Assembly: GCF_017875275.1 (NCBI RefSeq)
Contig: NZ_JAGGML010000001.1
Coordinates: forward strand, 2,873,001-2,937,000
Reading direction: 5' to 3'
Length of the DNA: 64,000 bases
Source: Xanthobacter flavus
GTDB taxonomy: Bacteria; Pseudomonadota; Alphaproteobacteria; Rhizobiales; Xanthobacteraceae
This document shows, piece by piece, positions 19,437 through 30,319 of the stretch. Numbering within the stretch: the stretch's first letter is position 1; every line of letters starts with the position of its first letter. The position numbers and the translations under genes are program-made. Below the pieces are notes generated by a model that did not search any database, was not told the DNA's origin, and saw only the letters and a list, made by a program, of their open reading frames with translations.

Positions 19437-20312
19437 ATGATCCGCAATCTCGACCTCGACCTCATCCGCAGCTTCGCCGCCGTCGTGGACCTCGGCTCCA
19501 TCTCGGCAGCGGCGCGCAAGGTGGGGCGGAGCCAGTCGGCGGTGAGCCTGCAGATGGATCGCCTCGCCGAATCGGTGGGCTTCGCGCTGCTGGAGCGGCG
19601 CGGGCGGGCGGTGTCGCCGACCCCGCGCGGCGCCGCCTTCCTGGAGGATGCGCGCCGCCTGCTCGATCTCAACGACCGGGTGCTGACCCAGCACGTCCAC
19701 GGCGCCTTCGCCCAGCCGCTGCGGCTCGGCTTTCTTCAGGACGTGGGCGAGCAGGTGCTCCAGCGCATCCTCTCCCGCCTCTCGGCGAGCTTCCCGCAGG
19801 CGCCGATCACCGTGCGCATCTGCACCACCTCCACCATGCTCGACATGCTGCGCGCCGAGGAACTGGACGTGGCCGTGGGCTTCCGCAGCGAAAGCGAGCT
19901 GCCCGCCTCCCTCCTGCTGCGCGAGCCCATGGTGTGGATCGCCGCGCGCCAGCTCAGGCTCGACCGGGAGGCGCCGGTGCCCCTCGTGCTGTTCGAGCAC
20001 CCGTGCTCCTGCCGCACGGCGGCCATCGCCGCGCTGAACGCCGCCGGGCGGCCCTTCCGCATTGCCTTCACCAGCCCCAGCCTGCCGGGCCTGATGGCGG
20101 CGGTGGGGGCGGGCATGGGCGTCACGGTGCGCTCGCCGCGCGCACTGAGGCCCGACCTCGCCATCGTCGCCGACCTCGACCGCGCGGCGCTGCCGGACAT
20201 GGAATTCCTGCTCTACACCCGCCCCGGCACCCGCCCGCCGGCCCTCCAGAAGGTGGAGGAGGTGTTGCAGGAGGAATTGCGGCGCGAGCATCCGCTCTAC
20301 GCCGTGGCGTGA
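19437..20312 (+). CDS. LysR-family transcriptional regulator
   Basis: A 291-aa regulator. The N-terminal winged HTH includes GSISAAARKVGRSQSAVSLQ (about 20-40), followed by a two-lobed effector domain starting near PLRLGF. It is divergent from the tautomerase gene; the AT-rich spacer (19385-19436) contains ATTGAATTCTAA, a possible LysR half-site region. Target and ligand are not deducible. Confidence 0.88.
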   Translation: MIRNLDLDLIRSFAAVVDLGSISAAARKVGRSQSAVSLQMDRLAESVGFALLERRGRAVSPTPRGAAFLEDARRLLDLNDRVLTQHVHGAFAQPLRLGFLQDVGEQVLQRILSRLSASFPQAPITVRICTTSTMLDMLRAEELDVAVGFRSESELPASLLLREPMVWIAARQLRLDREAPVPLVLFEHPCSCRTAAIAALNAAGRPFRIAFTSPSLPGLMAAVGAGMGVTVRSPRALRPDLAIVADLDRAALPDMEFLLYTRPGTRPPALQKVEEVLQEELRREHPLYAVA

Positions 20313-20381
20313 GGCGCCCCCGGGGCGCCCCACGCTTCGGCTTGCCGGGCGCGGCGGGCAAGCCTCACTGCGCTGTAAGCC

Positions 20382-21350
20382 TTAGTGCTGGTGGCCGCCG
20401 GCGGCCGGCGCCGGATCGCCCGCCTTGGCGCCGAGGCCGCGCACCTGATAGCTCACATCCACCTTTCCGGCCGTCTCGAAGGTGAGGGTGCCCGTCACCA
20501 CCTCGCCCTCCTTCAGCGGCGCGCCGAGGTTCATGAACATGAGGTGATAGCCGCCGGGGGCGAGGTCCACGGTCTTGCCGGGCGGGATTTCGAGGCCGCT
20601 CGCCAGCTGGCGCATGGTCATGACGCCGCCGTTCATGGCCATCTCGTGGACCTGCACCTCGCCGGCGCGGGCGAAGGTGCCGCCGGTGAGGCGTTCCGGC
20701 GCGGTGCCGGTGTTGGTGATGCGCAGGAAGCCGCCGGCCACCTTGGCCCCGCCGGGGGTCGCCCGGCTCCACGGCGCCTCGATCACCAGCGCCCCGGCCT
20801 TCACCTGCGCGGCGGAGGCCGCCGCATTGGCCGCGGAGATGCGGAGCACCGGCGCGGGGCTGGCGAGCTTCTCGCCTTCGGCCTTCGCCACCTCGACCCA
20901 GCGGTGCTCGCCCTTTTCGCAGGTCTGGACCACGGGGATCGGCACCGGGCGGGCGCCGGCTTCGGGGGCGAGGTAGGCGATGAAGACGAACTCGTCGTAG
21001 AAATCGTCCGGCAGCGCGCCGCCGCTCCAGGTGATCGAGCGCACGCCGTCCTTCACCTCCTTGCCATGGAAGGCATAGGCGCGGTCATAGGGGCCGGCCT
21101 GCGTCTTCACCGTCCAGCCGGCCTTGGGCATGGGCTTGGCGGCGACGAGCCCATCGGGGATGGTCACCGTGAGCGCGGTCGTGGGCGAACCCTGGCAGCC
21201 GTGGCCGACCTTGAGCACGGCCTTGTAATAGCTGCCCACCGGGGCCTCGGCCTTTTCCAGCGTGACATGGGCGGCGGCGGGCGTCGCAAGAAGAGCGACC
21301 GGCAGGACGGCCGCGGCGAGCGCCGGGCCGAGACGGGAAAAACGGGTCAT
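20382..21350 (-). CDS. YcnI (DUF1775)-PCuAC fusion, periplasmic copper protein
   Basis: A 322-aa secreted two-domain protein. The signal peptide ends at AAA, leaving His as the mature N-terminus (HVTLEKAEAP), the copper-binding His of YcnI/DUF1775 (about 26-170). A PCuAC copper chaperone domain follows (about 200-310), with the Met/His set VHEMAMNGGVMTM ... GGYHLMFM that binds Cu(I). The tail is His-rich (GGHQH). PCuAC proteins deliver copper to cytochrome oxidase. AAGGA precedes ATG 21350; the longer frame lacks a signal peptide start. It lies downstream of a DUF2946-like gene in the same direction. Confidence 0.9.
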   Translation of the reverse strand: MTRFSRLGPALAAAVLPVALLATPAAAHVTLEKAEAPVGSYYKAVLKVGHGCQGSPTTALTVTIPDGLVAAKPMPKAGWTVKTQAGPYDRAYAFHGKEVKDGVRSITWSGGALPDDFYDEFVFIAYLAPEAGARPVPIPVVQTCEKGEHRWVEVAKAEGEKLASPAPVLRISAANAAASAAQVKAGALVIEAPWSRATPGGAKVAGGFLRITNTGTAPERLTGGTFARAGEVQVHEMAMNGGVMTMRQLASGLEIPPGKTVDLAPGGYHLMFMNLGAPLKEGEVVTGTLTFETAGKVDVSYQVRGLGAKAGDPAPAAGGHQH

Positions 21351-21428
21351 GGAGTGTCCTTGGGATCGGCCACGCGCACGCATCTGGCGCGGCGGGCGGT
21401 GCAGCAACGGGCGGCGTTCGGCTGGCGC

Positions 21429-21812
21429 TCAGACCCGGGCGGGCGGCCCGGTGGCGTGGAACCCAAGGGTGACGCTGCCGCCGCGCCCCAGCCCGTCGCG
21501 CACGGCGAAGACGGCTGCGCGGACACGCAAAAGCGGCTTCGTCAGGCTCCCGGCCGCTCCATCGAGGCTTGGCATCGGCGCCGAGGCGGCACAGCCGAGC
21601 ACGCAGCACAGCGCATCCGGGGCATGGGATCCGTCCGGACCGTCGGGCGTCCCGCCGGCACACAGGAGCCCCACGTCGGTCGCCAACGTCCGGCCGGCAT
21701 GCTCCGCCGTCGCCGCTCCGCCGAGCACCAGCTGGGCGACGAGCAGATAGGCGAGCGCCAGAGGCACGAGGGCGCGGCGCCAGAACGGAAGCCGGGACGG
21801 AGGCCGGAGCAT
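21429..21812 (-). CDS. DUF2946-like small secreted/membrane protein, copper-linked
   Basis: A 127-aa protein with a basic N-terminus and one hydrophobic segment ([18 protein letters not shown], about 15-32), then a Gly/Pro-rich stretch with a CCVLGC cysteine cluster. It resembles DUF2946 proteins, often found beside PCuAC and TonB copper genes. The start at ATG 21812 is inferred, as the frame continues upstream into the selO leader. It lies 78 bases before the YcnI-PCuAC gene and is probably co-transcribed. The family call is by appearance only. Confidence 0.55.
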   Translation of the reverse strand: MLRPPSRLPFWRRALVPLALAYLLVAQLVLGGAATAEHAGRTLATDVGLLCAGGTPDGPDGSHAPDALCCVLGCAASAPMPSLDGAAGSLTKPLLRVRAAVFAVRDGLGRGGSVTLGFHATGPPARV

Positions 21813-22005
21813 GGGTATCGCCTTAAGACCACATCCGCCGGCCGGCAAGCCGCGCGGGGGTGGATGGTGTCGCACCCACGCCATCCCGCCGCCAGGCTGG
21901 AGGCTGGACAGGGACCAGGCTGGACACGGACCTGCGGACCCGGCACCCTTTTCTGATCGTTCGGTCCGGGACTGCCCCTTTTCGAGCCCGGCGGAGATTG
22001 CCGCG

Positions 22006-23508
22006 ATGACCAGCACACAGCCGACCATGAAGGCCGCGCCCGCCTTCCCGTTCGACAATTCCTATGCCCGCGACCTCGCCGGCTTCTATGCGCCCGTCCT
22101 GCCCACCCCGGTGGAGGCGCCGGCGCTGGTGAAGGTGAACACCGCGCTGGCCGAGCTGCTGGGCCTCGACCCCGCCGATCTCGCGACGCCGGAAGGCGTG
22201 GCGGTGTTCGCCGGCCTCGCCGTGCCGGAGGGCGCGGAGCCCATCGCGCTCGCCTATGCCGGGCACCAGTTCGGCCATTTCTCGCCCCAGCTGGGCGATG
22301 GCCGCGCCATCCTGCTCGGCGAGGTGGTGGGGCGCGACGGGCTGCGCCGCGACATCCAGCTGAAGGGCTCCGGCCCCACCCCCTTCTCGCGCCGGGGCGA
22401 CGGGCGGGCGGCGCTCGGGCCGGTGCTGCGCGAATACATCGTCAGCGAGGCCATGGCGGCGCTCGGTATCCCTACCACGCGGGCGCTCGCGGCTGTCACC
22501 ACGGGCGAGCCGGTGCTGCGCGACCGGGCGCTGCCGGGCGGGGTGCTGGCGCGGGTGGCGGCGAGCCACATCCGCATCGGCACCTTCCAGTTCTTCGCCG
22601 CGCGCAAGAGCTTCGACGCGGTGAAGCAGCTCGCCGACTACACCATCGCCCGCCACTATCCCGACCTTGTGGGGGTGGAGAACCCCTATCTCGCCCTGCT
22701 CGACGGCGTGATCGGCCGGCAGGCGGCGCTGGTGGCGCGCTGGCTCTGCGTCGGCTTCATCCACGGGGTGATGAACACGGACAACATGTCGGTCTCGGGC
22801 GAGACCATCGATTACGGCCCCTGCGCCTTCATGGACGCCTACGACCCCAACACGGTCTTCTCCTCCATCGACGAGATGGGCCGCTATGCCTATGGCAACC
22901 AGCCGGACATTGCCCACTGGAACCTCGCCCGCCTCGCCGAGTGCCTGATCCCGATCATGGGAGAGGACCGCGAGGCCGCGATCGCCGCCGCCAATGCGGC
23001 GCTCGGCACCTTCCCCGCGCGCTTCTATGCGGCCTACCATGCCGGGCTCTGCGCCAAGATCGGCCTGCCGGAGGCGGGCGAAGGGGATGTGGCCCTCGCC
23101 CATGACCTCCTCAACGTGATGATCGGCTCCAAGGCCGACTTCACCCTCACCTTCCGCCGCCTCGGCGCACTGGCGGAGGATGCGGACGCGGGCGGCCCGG
23201 TGCGCGACCTGTTCCTCGACCGGGACGCCTTCGATGCGTGGGCCGAGCGCTGGCGCGCCCGCCTCGCCGAAACCGGCCGGTCCGGCGCCGACATCCGCGC
23301 CGGGATGGATGCGGTGAACCCGCTCTTCATCCCCCGCAACCATCTGGTGGAAGAGGTCATCGCCGCCGCCATCGAGCGCGGCGACCTTGGCCCCTTCGAG
23401 CGGCTGAACACGGTGCTGGCGCGGCCCTATGCGGAGCAGCCCGACTTCGCCGCCTATGCGGGGCTGCCGCCGTCCATGGAGGGGTACCGGACGTTCTGCG
23501 GGACGTGA
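22006..23508 (+). CDS. selO: SelO (YdiU) protein adenylyltransferase (AMPylase)
   Basis: A 500-aa pseudokinase-fold enzyme that transfers AMP from ATP to Ser, Thr or Tyr residues of proteins, linked to redox stress. Family blocks are present: [18 protein letters not shown], the ATP-binding [27 protein letters not shown] and the metal-binding [12 protein letters not shown]. The C-terminus ends RTFCGT, with Cys near the position where eukaryotic SelO has selenocysteine. I start at ATG 22006, where family homology begins; the frame is open to 21811. Convergent with groEL. Confidence 0.95.
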   Translation: MTSTQPTMKAAPAFPFDNSYARDLAGFYAPVLPTPVEAPALVKVNTALAELLGLDPADLATPEGVAVFAGLAVPEGAEPIALAYAGHQFGHFSPQLGDGRAILLGEVVGRDGLRRDIQLKGSGPTPFSRRGDGRAALGPVLREYIVSEAMAALGIPTTRALAAVTTGEPVLRDRALPGGVLARVAASHIRIGTFQFFAARKSFDAVKQLADYTIARHYPDLVGVENPYLALLDGVIGRQAALVARWLCVGFIHGVMNTDNMSVSGETIDYGPCAFMDAYDPNTVFSSIDEMGRYAYGNQPDIAHWNLARLAECLIPIMGEDREAAIAAANAALGTFPARFYAAYHAGLCAKIGLPEAGEGDVALAHDLLNVMIGSKADFTLTFRRLGALAEDADAGGPVRDLFLDRDAFDAWAERWRARLAETGRSGADIRAGMDAVNPLFIPRNHLVEEVIAAAIERGDLGPFERLNTVLARPYAEQPDFAAYAGLPPSMEGYRTFCGT

Positions 23509-23538
23509 GGGGGCTCTCTCCGCGTTGAACGGCTAAGC

Positions 23539-23760
23539 CCCCTCTCCCGCAAGGGGAGAGGGGAGCATGGCCCGATGCGGCAGACTTTGCCGCTGGACCC
23601 CGGCTCGGCGCTCCGCCTGCGCCGTCACCTGTCCGGGGCACAGAACCCACATGGCCGTCGTCCTCCGACTTGATCGGAGGACCCAAGGCGCCGTTTGCCC
23701 CGCCCTTGGGCCGCCCGCTCCGGCGGAGGGATGGACCCTCCGATCAAGTCGGAGGGCGAC
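23539..23760. repeat. Intergenic palindromic repeats between selO and groEL
   Basis: Two structures fill most of this 350-base spacer. The first is CCCCTCTCCC-gcaag-GGGAGAGGGG near 23540-23564. The second is a composite element (about 23654-23763) whose left end has CCTCCGACTTGATCGGAGG and whose right end has CTCCGATCAAGTCGGAG, so the ends are inverted copies. Its architecture (two local hairpins, complementary ends) resembles the 114-bp element at 10561 with different sequence. No gene is supported here. Confidence 0.75.
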
Positions 23761-23800
23761 GCCGGAAAAGAAGGGCGACTCAGGGACAAATGCGCGGCCC

Positions 23801-23831
23801 AAAAGAAAAGGGCGCGGCCGAAGCCGCGCCC
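23801..23831 (-). terminator. Intrinsic terminator of groESL
   Basis: On the minus strand, GGGCGCGGC-TTCG-GCCGCGCCC is followed by TTTTCTTTT, 28 bases past the groEL stop. The UUCG tetraloop makes it very stable. Confidence 0.93.
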
Positions 23832-23858
23832 TCTCTCATTTCTGGACCGGTGGATGGA

Positions 23859-25541
<1,683 letters not shown>

Positions 25542-25575
25542 TCAGAAGCGCGGACGACACATCACTTGGCCAAGC

Positions 25576-25866
25576 TCACTTGGCGATGACGCCGAGGATG
25601 TCGCTTTCCTTCATGATGAGCAGGTCCTGGCCGTCGATCTTGACCTCGGTGCCGGACCACTTGCCGAACAGCACGCGGTCGCCGGCCTGAACGTCGAGGG
25701 GGACGAGCTTGCCGCTCTCGTCACGGGCGCCGGCGCCCACCGCGATCACCTCGCCCTCCTGGGGCTTTTCCTTGGCGGTGTCGGGGATGATGATGCCGCC
25801 GGCGGTCTTCTGCTCGGCTTCGATGCGCTTGACGACCACGCGGTCGTGCAGAGGACGGAAGGACAT
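25576..25866 (-). CDS. groES: Co-chaperonin GroES (Hsp10)
   Basis: A 96-aa lid of the GroEL chamber. It starts [16 protein letters not shown], includes the mobile loop (about 17-35, [19 protein letters not shown]) and the [14 protein letters not shown] block, and ends SDILGVIAK. First gene of groESL, directly after the CIRCE element. Confidence 0.99.
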   Translation of the reverse strand: MSFRPLHDRVVVKRIEAEQKTAGGIIIPDTAKEKPQEGEVIAVGAGARDESGKLVPLDVQAGDRVLFGKWSGTEVKIDGQDLLIMKESDILGVIAK

Positions 25867-25912
25867 GGGTCGTTACCTCTTTCGGGGGAGCGCGAGCCTT
25901 GGCCCGCCGTTC

Positions 25913-25937
25913 TGGCACTCCCGGATGAAGAGTGCCA
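25913..25937. promoter_or_regulatory. CIRCE element (HrcA operator) of groESL
   Basis: TGGCACTC-N9-GAGTGCCA, an 8-bp perfect inverted repeat with the canonical 9-base spacer, 46 bases upstream of groES. It matches consensus TTAGCACTC-N9-GAGTGCTAA except for an A-to-G change and its complement. It indicates HrcA repression, relieved by heat. Confidence 0.95.
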
Positions 25938-26185
25938 AGCTCGTCGCGGAGATAAGGGCGCGTCCCCCCCGCGTCAAGGCGCGGTGCAGCAATTGGCAGG
26001 CTAGCAAAGCGGTAACGAGCCGTGGGATAAGCTCATCGGGAGCTGGGGCTTGACGGCGGATGGTGGCGGATGCGGACGGCATCGACGCCGACGACGCAAG
26101 CCTTTATGGTCGGGGCGACTATGGTCAGGCGACTGTCTGGGTGGTCGCATTCTTGTTCCAGGCGGCGGGAGGCCTCGGAAAGCAC

Positions 26186-26740
26186 ATGACGAAGATGGTT
26201 GCGGAATCCAAGTCTGCTTTATCCAGGCCTGCTTTCGGGCGTTCTGCTTTCGGGCGTTCTGTTTTCGGGCGGCAGCGCGCCGCCCTCGCCGGCGCCGCCC
26301 TTACGGTGCTCGCGCTGGGCCTCGCCGGCTGCGAAACCACGCCACCCGCGCCGCCGCCGCCCGCGCGCCCGGTCTATACCAGCCCGATCCCGCCGGACCG
26401 CCTCGTCGGCCGCTGGGGCCTCGCCGCCTACCACCGTCCGGACGACGCCACCCGCACCGAGGCGCAGGCCAAGTCCTCCTGCGGCAACCAGCCCTATGTC
26501 ATTACCGCCGGCACCAATGGCGGCGTGATGATGTATCTCGCCGATGACAACAAGCTGACCGAACTGGTCTCCAAGCAGGTGGGCAACGGCCCGGTCTATA
26601 TCGGCCCGCCCGATGACCCGGCCGGCGGCGAGCGCGACCGTCAGGTGGTGCGCTTCGACAACAACATCCTGGTGCTGCGCTTCGTCGATCCGGAAGTGGC
26701 CAAGCGCTACGGCACCATGGTGTACGTGCGCTGCGCGTGA
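26186..26740 (+). CDS. Putative lipoprotein of unknown function
   Basis: A 184-aa protein with a lipobox (LALGLAGC, Cys near residue 49) after a basic region and hydrophobic helix, then a Pro-rich linker and a small beta-rich domain (WGLAAYHRPDD ... VVRFDNNILVLRF ... MVYVRC) with two further Cys. I do not recognise the domain. The n-region is unusually long and contains a 15-base tandem repeat, (A/V)FGRS three times, at 26231-26275. ATG 26186 and ATG 26195 are both possible starts; the frame extends to 26060 without support. Confidence 0.7.
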   Translation: MTKMVAESKSALSRPAFGRSAFGRSVFGRQRAALAGAALTVLALGLAGCETTPPAPPPPARPVYTSPIPPDRLVGRWGLAAYHRPDDATRTEAQAKSSCGNQPYVITAGTNGGVMMYLADDNKLTELVSKQVGNGPVYIGPPDDPAGGERDRQVVRFDNNILVLRFVDPEVAKRYGTMVYVRCA

Positions 26741-26809
26741 GGGGAGGGCGCCCGCCGCCCCTTTACAGTCTGACGCTCAGCGCCCCAGGGCGCCAAGGTT
26801 ACGCTCTGC

Positions 26810-27811
26810 TCAGCGCCCGAGGGCGCTGAGCACGGCCGACCCCCGGTTGGTGGGGTCGAAGACGTGCAGGCCCAGTTCCTCGGCCAGTTCCCGGAAGGCG
26901 GCGATGCCGCGCACGGAATTGCCCCGCGCATCGAGCCGGGGCGAATAGGTGGCGATGCCGAGCTGCCGGTTGACCACGCCCAGGATGCCGCCGCCCACGC
27001 CGCTCTTGGCCGGCACGCCCACGTCGAAGGCCCAGTTGCCGGCGAAATTGTACATCCCGCAGGTGAACATCACGGCGAGGGTCGAGCGCACCGCATCCAC
27101 CGCGAACACCGTCGTGCCGGTGAGCGGATCCGCGCCGATGTTGGCGAGCGTCGCGCCCATGCGGGCGAGGTCGCCGGCCGTCACCAATATGGAGCACTGC
27201 CGGAAATAGAGGTCCAGCGTCGCATCCACGTCGGCGGTGAGCGCGCCGACGCTGGCGAGCAGATGCGCGATGCCGCGATTGCGGTGGGCCGTCTCGGCCT
27301 CGGAGCGGAACACCGCCTCGTCCACCGCGAGCCGCCGCCCCGCCGCCGCCGAGAAGCGATCCAGCACGAAATCCAGCGCCGCGTCGCCGAGATGCTCCAC
27401 CAGCAGCCCCGAGACGGTGATGGCCCCGGCATTCACCATGGGGTTGAAGGGTCGGTTGGTCTCGGCGTCGAAGACGATGGCATTGAAGGCGTCGCCGGAG
27501 GGCTCCACGCCGACGCGGGAGAGCACCTTGTCCCGCCCGGCCACCTCAAGGGCGAGACAGAAGGCAAATGCCTTGGAAATCGACTGGATGGTGAACGCCA
27601 CGCCGGCATCCCCGACCGCGACCACCTCGCCCGTCACCGAGACTGCGGCGATGCCGAAGCGGTCGGGGTCCACCAGCGCCAGTTCCGGGATGTAATCGGC
27701 GAGCGCGCCGGAGGTGTCGGCGCGGCTGCGCTCAAAAGTATGCCGCACCACCGTCTCCAGCCCGGAGCCGGCCGGCTCGGCGGAAGCCGCATGCGTCGGG
27801 CTCAAATCCAT
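26810..27811 (-). CDS. glsA: Glutaminase (GlsA family)
   Basis: A 333-aa serine-dependent beta-lactamase-fold enzyme that hydrolyses glutamine to glutamate and ammonia. It shows the Ser-x-x-Lys catalytic pair in FTIQSISKAF (about 75-84), NPMVNAGAI, the catalytic Tyr in CGMYNFAGNWAFDVG and PAKSGVGGGILGV. The start is ATG 27811, with GGGGGAAGAGG upstream; the longer frame adds 31 unrelated residues. Monocistronic. Confidence 0.95.
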   Translation of the reverse strand: MDLSPTHAASAEPAGSGLETVVRHTFERSRADTSGALADYIPELALVDPDRFGIAAVSVTGEVVAVGDAGVAFTIQSISKAFAFCLALEVAGRDKVLSRVGVEPSGDAFNAIVFDAETNRPFNPMVNAGAITVSGLLVEHLGDAALDFVLDRFSAAAGRRLAVDEAVFRSEAETAHRNRGIAHLLASVGALTADVDATLDLYFRQCSILVTAGDLARMGATLANIGADPLTGTTVFAVDAVRSTLAVMFTCGMYNFAGNWAFDVGVPAKSGVGGGILGVVNRQLGIATYSPRLDARGNSVRGIAAFRELAEELGLHVFDPTNRGSAVLSALGR

Positions 27812-28114
27812 CCTCTTCCCCCTTGCGGTCCAGCGGATGCCGACCGCGATCGCGGACCCTGTGTCGCACCGTGCTGGCGACGAGCCAAGCACAAGACGAG
27901 CCAAGCAGGAGACGTGCCATGGCGCGCGATCGCGTCCGCGCAGACGGTTGCGCCGTAAGGAGAAACCGGCCTCGAATGGAATTAGTCTATTTCAAATTCT
28001 GGAATGCATCAGAACAGTTATCGTTTTGAATAAATCTAATATTTCCCGCCACGCTCCACCGCATATTGCCCGTAAGGTAGGGGGTTAATAAAACCGAGCT
28101 TAGTAGTCTGAATT
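27812..28114. other. Promoter-bearing spacer between glsA and the TonB receptor
   Basis: The 303 bases between two divergent genes hold no ORF. The second half is markedly AT-rich (27970-28110), as expected of promoters, and is where iron or copper control of the receptor would act. I looked for Fur, Irr (ICE) and RirA boxes and did not find a convincing match. ACGAGCCAAGCA occurs twice near 27880-27907. Confidence 0.4.
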
Positions 28115-30319
28115 GTGTCGAGCCCCGCGATGCCCGTCTTTACATGTGTTTCCAATGTCCGACATCGCCCGGGGAAGAGTTCGTCTGCTGGCGCAGGCCG
28201 GCCTCGTCTGGCGGCACGACGGTTCTCGACGCTTGCGCTGACGGCCGGATCACTGCTGGCGACCTCGGCGCTGGTCATGCCCTTGGCTTCCGGTGCGGCG
28301 CGGGCGCAGGAGGCCGAACCCTCCGTCGCGCTGCCCACGGTGAACGTGGAGGGCGTGGCCGAGACCGCCTGGGGCCCGGTGGACGGCTATGTGGCGACCC
28401 GCTCCGCCGCCGGCACCAAGACCGATACGCCGCTGATCGAGACGCCGCGCTCCATCTCCGTCGTCACCCGGCAGGAGATGGACGACCGCGCAGTGCAGAA
28501 CGTGATCGACGCGGTCTCCTACACGGCGGGCGTCGTCACCGGCGCCTATGGCTATGACCCGCGCTTCGACGACATCTATCTGCGCGGCTTCTCGGTGACC
28601 TCCCGCGGCGACTTCCTCAACGGCCTGTCCCAGGGCTCCGGCAATTTCGCCTACTGGCGCACCGAGACCTACGGGCTGGAGCGCATCGACGTCATCAAGG
28701 GCCCGGCGAGCGTGCTCTACGGGCAGACGGTGCCGGGCGGCCTCATCAACCGCATCTCCAAGATGCCGGTCGACACGCCCTTCGCCGAGGTGGAAGGGCA
28801 GATCGGCGCGCCGGGCTGGTATCAGGCCGGCTTCGACGTGGGCGGAAAGGCGACGCAGGACGGCAACGTCCTCTACCGCCTCACCGGCGTCGCGCGCGCC
28901 GCGGACGGGCCCATCGACTACACCACCAACAACGAGCTTTTCCTCGCTCCGGCCATCACCTTCAAGGACGACAGCACCCGCCTCACGGTGCTGGCCAACA
29001 TCCTCGATATCCGGCTGCCATCAAGCATCTATTACTACCAGACGCCGACGCTGCTCACGAAGATTCCCATCGGCACCACCTACAACGCCCTGAAGCAGAC
29101 GCAGGAGCAGGTCGGGTACATCCTCGACCACGACTTCAACGATGTCTTCAGCGCGCACCAGAACGTGCGCTACGGCCATATCGAGAACCACAGCTTCTGG
29201 GCGTTCCCCACCGGCGTGCAGAACGGGCCGCTGGTAGAGATTTCCGCCAGCAACTACCGCGAGATTCTCGACACCTTCCAGGCCGACAATCAGGTGACGG
29301 CGAAGTTCGCCACCGGCGGGTTCAACCACAAGGTCATCGGCGGGGTCGACTTCCTCCTCGCCGAATCCACCTATTGGTACGACACCGGCTACAACACGGT
29401 GCCGATCAACCTGCTCAACGCCAACGTGCCGAACCTCGTGGTCATGCCGCCCAACACGATCGCGTCGGGCGGCGCGCTGTCGCAGGTTGGGCTCTACGCA
29501 CAGGACCAGATTTCCTTCGGCAACGGATGGCACTTCACCCTGGGTGGCCGGCAGGACTTCGCCACCACCGACCAGAGCTATGCCGGCCTCACCACCGCCT
29601 CGCGCGATGACAGCGCCTTCACCTGGCAGGCCGGCCTGCTTTACGAATTCGCCAACGGCGTCTCGCCTTATGTGAGCTACGCCACGTCCTTCCTGCCCTC
29701 CCTCAACGTGGACGCCAACGGCCAGCTGCTGCAGCCTTCCACCGGCGAGCAGTATGAGGTGGGCATCAAGTTCCAGCCCAAGGGCGGCCGCAGCTTCTTC
29801 ACCCTCGCCGCCTACCAGATCACCCAGAACAATTATGCGGTGCCCGACCCGAACACCTTCGTCTACAGCGCGGTGGGCGACGTGCGGGTGCGCGGCTTCG
29901 AGGCGGAGGCGCTGGTGGAGATGGCCGAGGGCCTCGACCTCACCGCAGCCTACACCTTCACCCAAGGCACCATCATCGACAGCGCCAACATCGCGACCAT
30001 TGGCAAGACGCCCATCAACATGCCGTCGAACGTGGCCTCGCTCTGGCTCAAGTACACGTTCCAGGACGGCCCGTGGAAGGGCTTCGGCCTCGGCGCGGGC
30101 ATCCGCTACGTGGGCGGGTTCTGGTCCAGCAACGACAACGTCTACCAGAACCCCGCCCAGTTCCCGGTGGATGCGGCGCTCTATTACGCGAAGGACAATT
30201 GGAGCCTGCAGCTCAATGGCAAGAACGTCTTCGGCCAGGAGCAGGCGCTCCTGAACGAGGGCTACTGGTACTGGCAGCAGGGGCGGACCGTGATGGCCAC
30301 GGCCAAGGTCCGCTGGTGA
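28115..30319 (+). CDS. TonB-dependent siderophore receptor (FhuA/FpvA type)
   Basis: A 734-aa outer-membrane receptor. A long signal region ends near ARAQ (about residue 65). The plug has TPRSISVVTRQEMDDRAV, YLRGF and IDVIKGPASVLYG. A 22-strand barrel ends in Trp (TAKVRW), the family sorting signal. No STN signalling domain is seen. It probably takes up ferric siderophores or another metal chelate. The first start is GTG 28115; ATG 28130 is an equally plausible alternative. The next gene, a PepSY membrane protein, overlaps its stop by 4 bases, a pairing typical of iron-uptake operons. Confidence 0.92.
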   Translation: MSSPAMPVFTCVSNVRHRPGKSSSAGAGRPRLAARRFSTLALTAGSLLATSALVMPLASGAARAQEAEPSVALPTVNVEGVAETAWGPVDGYVATRSAAGTKTDTPLIETPRSISVVTRQEMDDRAVQNVIDAVSYTAGVVTGAYGYDPRFDDIYLRGFSVTSRGDFLNGLSQGSGNFAYWRTETYGLERIDVIKGPASVLYGQTVPGGLINRISKMPVDTPFAEVEGQIGAPGWYQAGFDVGGKATQDGNVLYRLTGVARAADGPIDYTTNNELFLAPAITFKDDSTRLTVLANILDIRLPSSIYYYQTPTLLTKIPIGTTYNALKQTQEQVGYILDHDFNDVFSAHQNVRYGHIENHSFWAFPTGVQNGPLVEISASNYREILDTFQADNQVTAKFATGGFNHKVIGGVDFLLAESTYWYDTGYNTVPINLLNANVPNLVVMPPNTIASGGALSQVGLYAQDQISFGNGWHFTLGGRQDFATTDQSYAGLTTASRDDSAFTWQAGLLYEFANGVSPYVSYATSFLPSLNVDANGQLLQPSTGEQYEVGIKFQPKGGRSFFTLAAYQITQNNYAVPDPNTFVYSAVGDVRVRGFEAEALVEMAEGLDLTAAYTFTQGTIIDSANIATIGKTPINMPSNVASLWLKYTFQDGPWKGFGLGAGIRYVGGFWSSNDNVYQNPAQFPVDAALYYAKDNWSLQLNGKNVFGQEQALLNEGYWYWQQGRTVMATAKVRW

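Noticed and set aside
21813..22005. Cobalamin or other riboswitch ahead of the copper genes
   Set aside because: I checked for the B12-box and related signatures on the minus strand and did not find them.
27970..28114. Fur, Irr (ICE) or RirA box upstream of the TonB receptor
   Set aside because: Several AT-rich near-palindromes exist, but none matches a consensus well enough to report.
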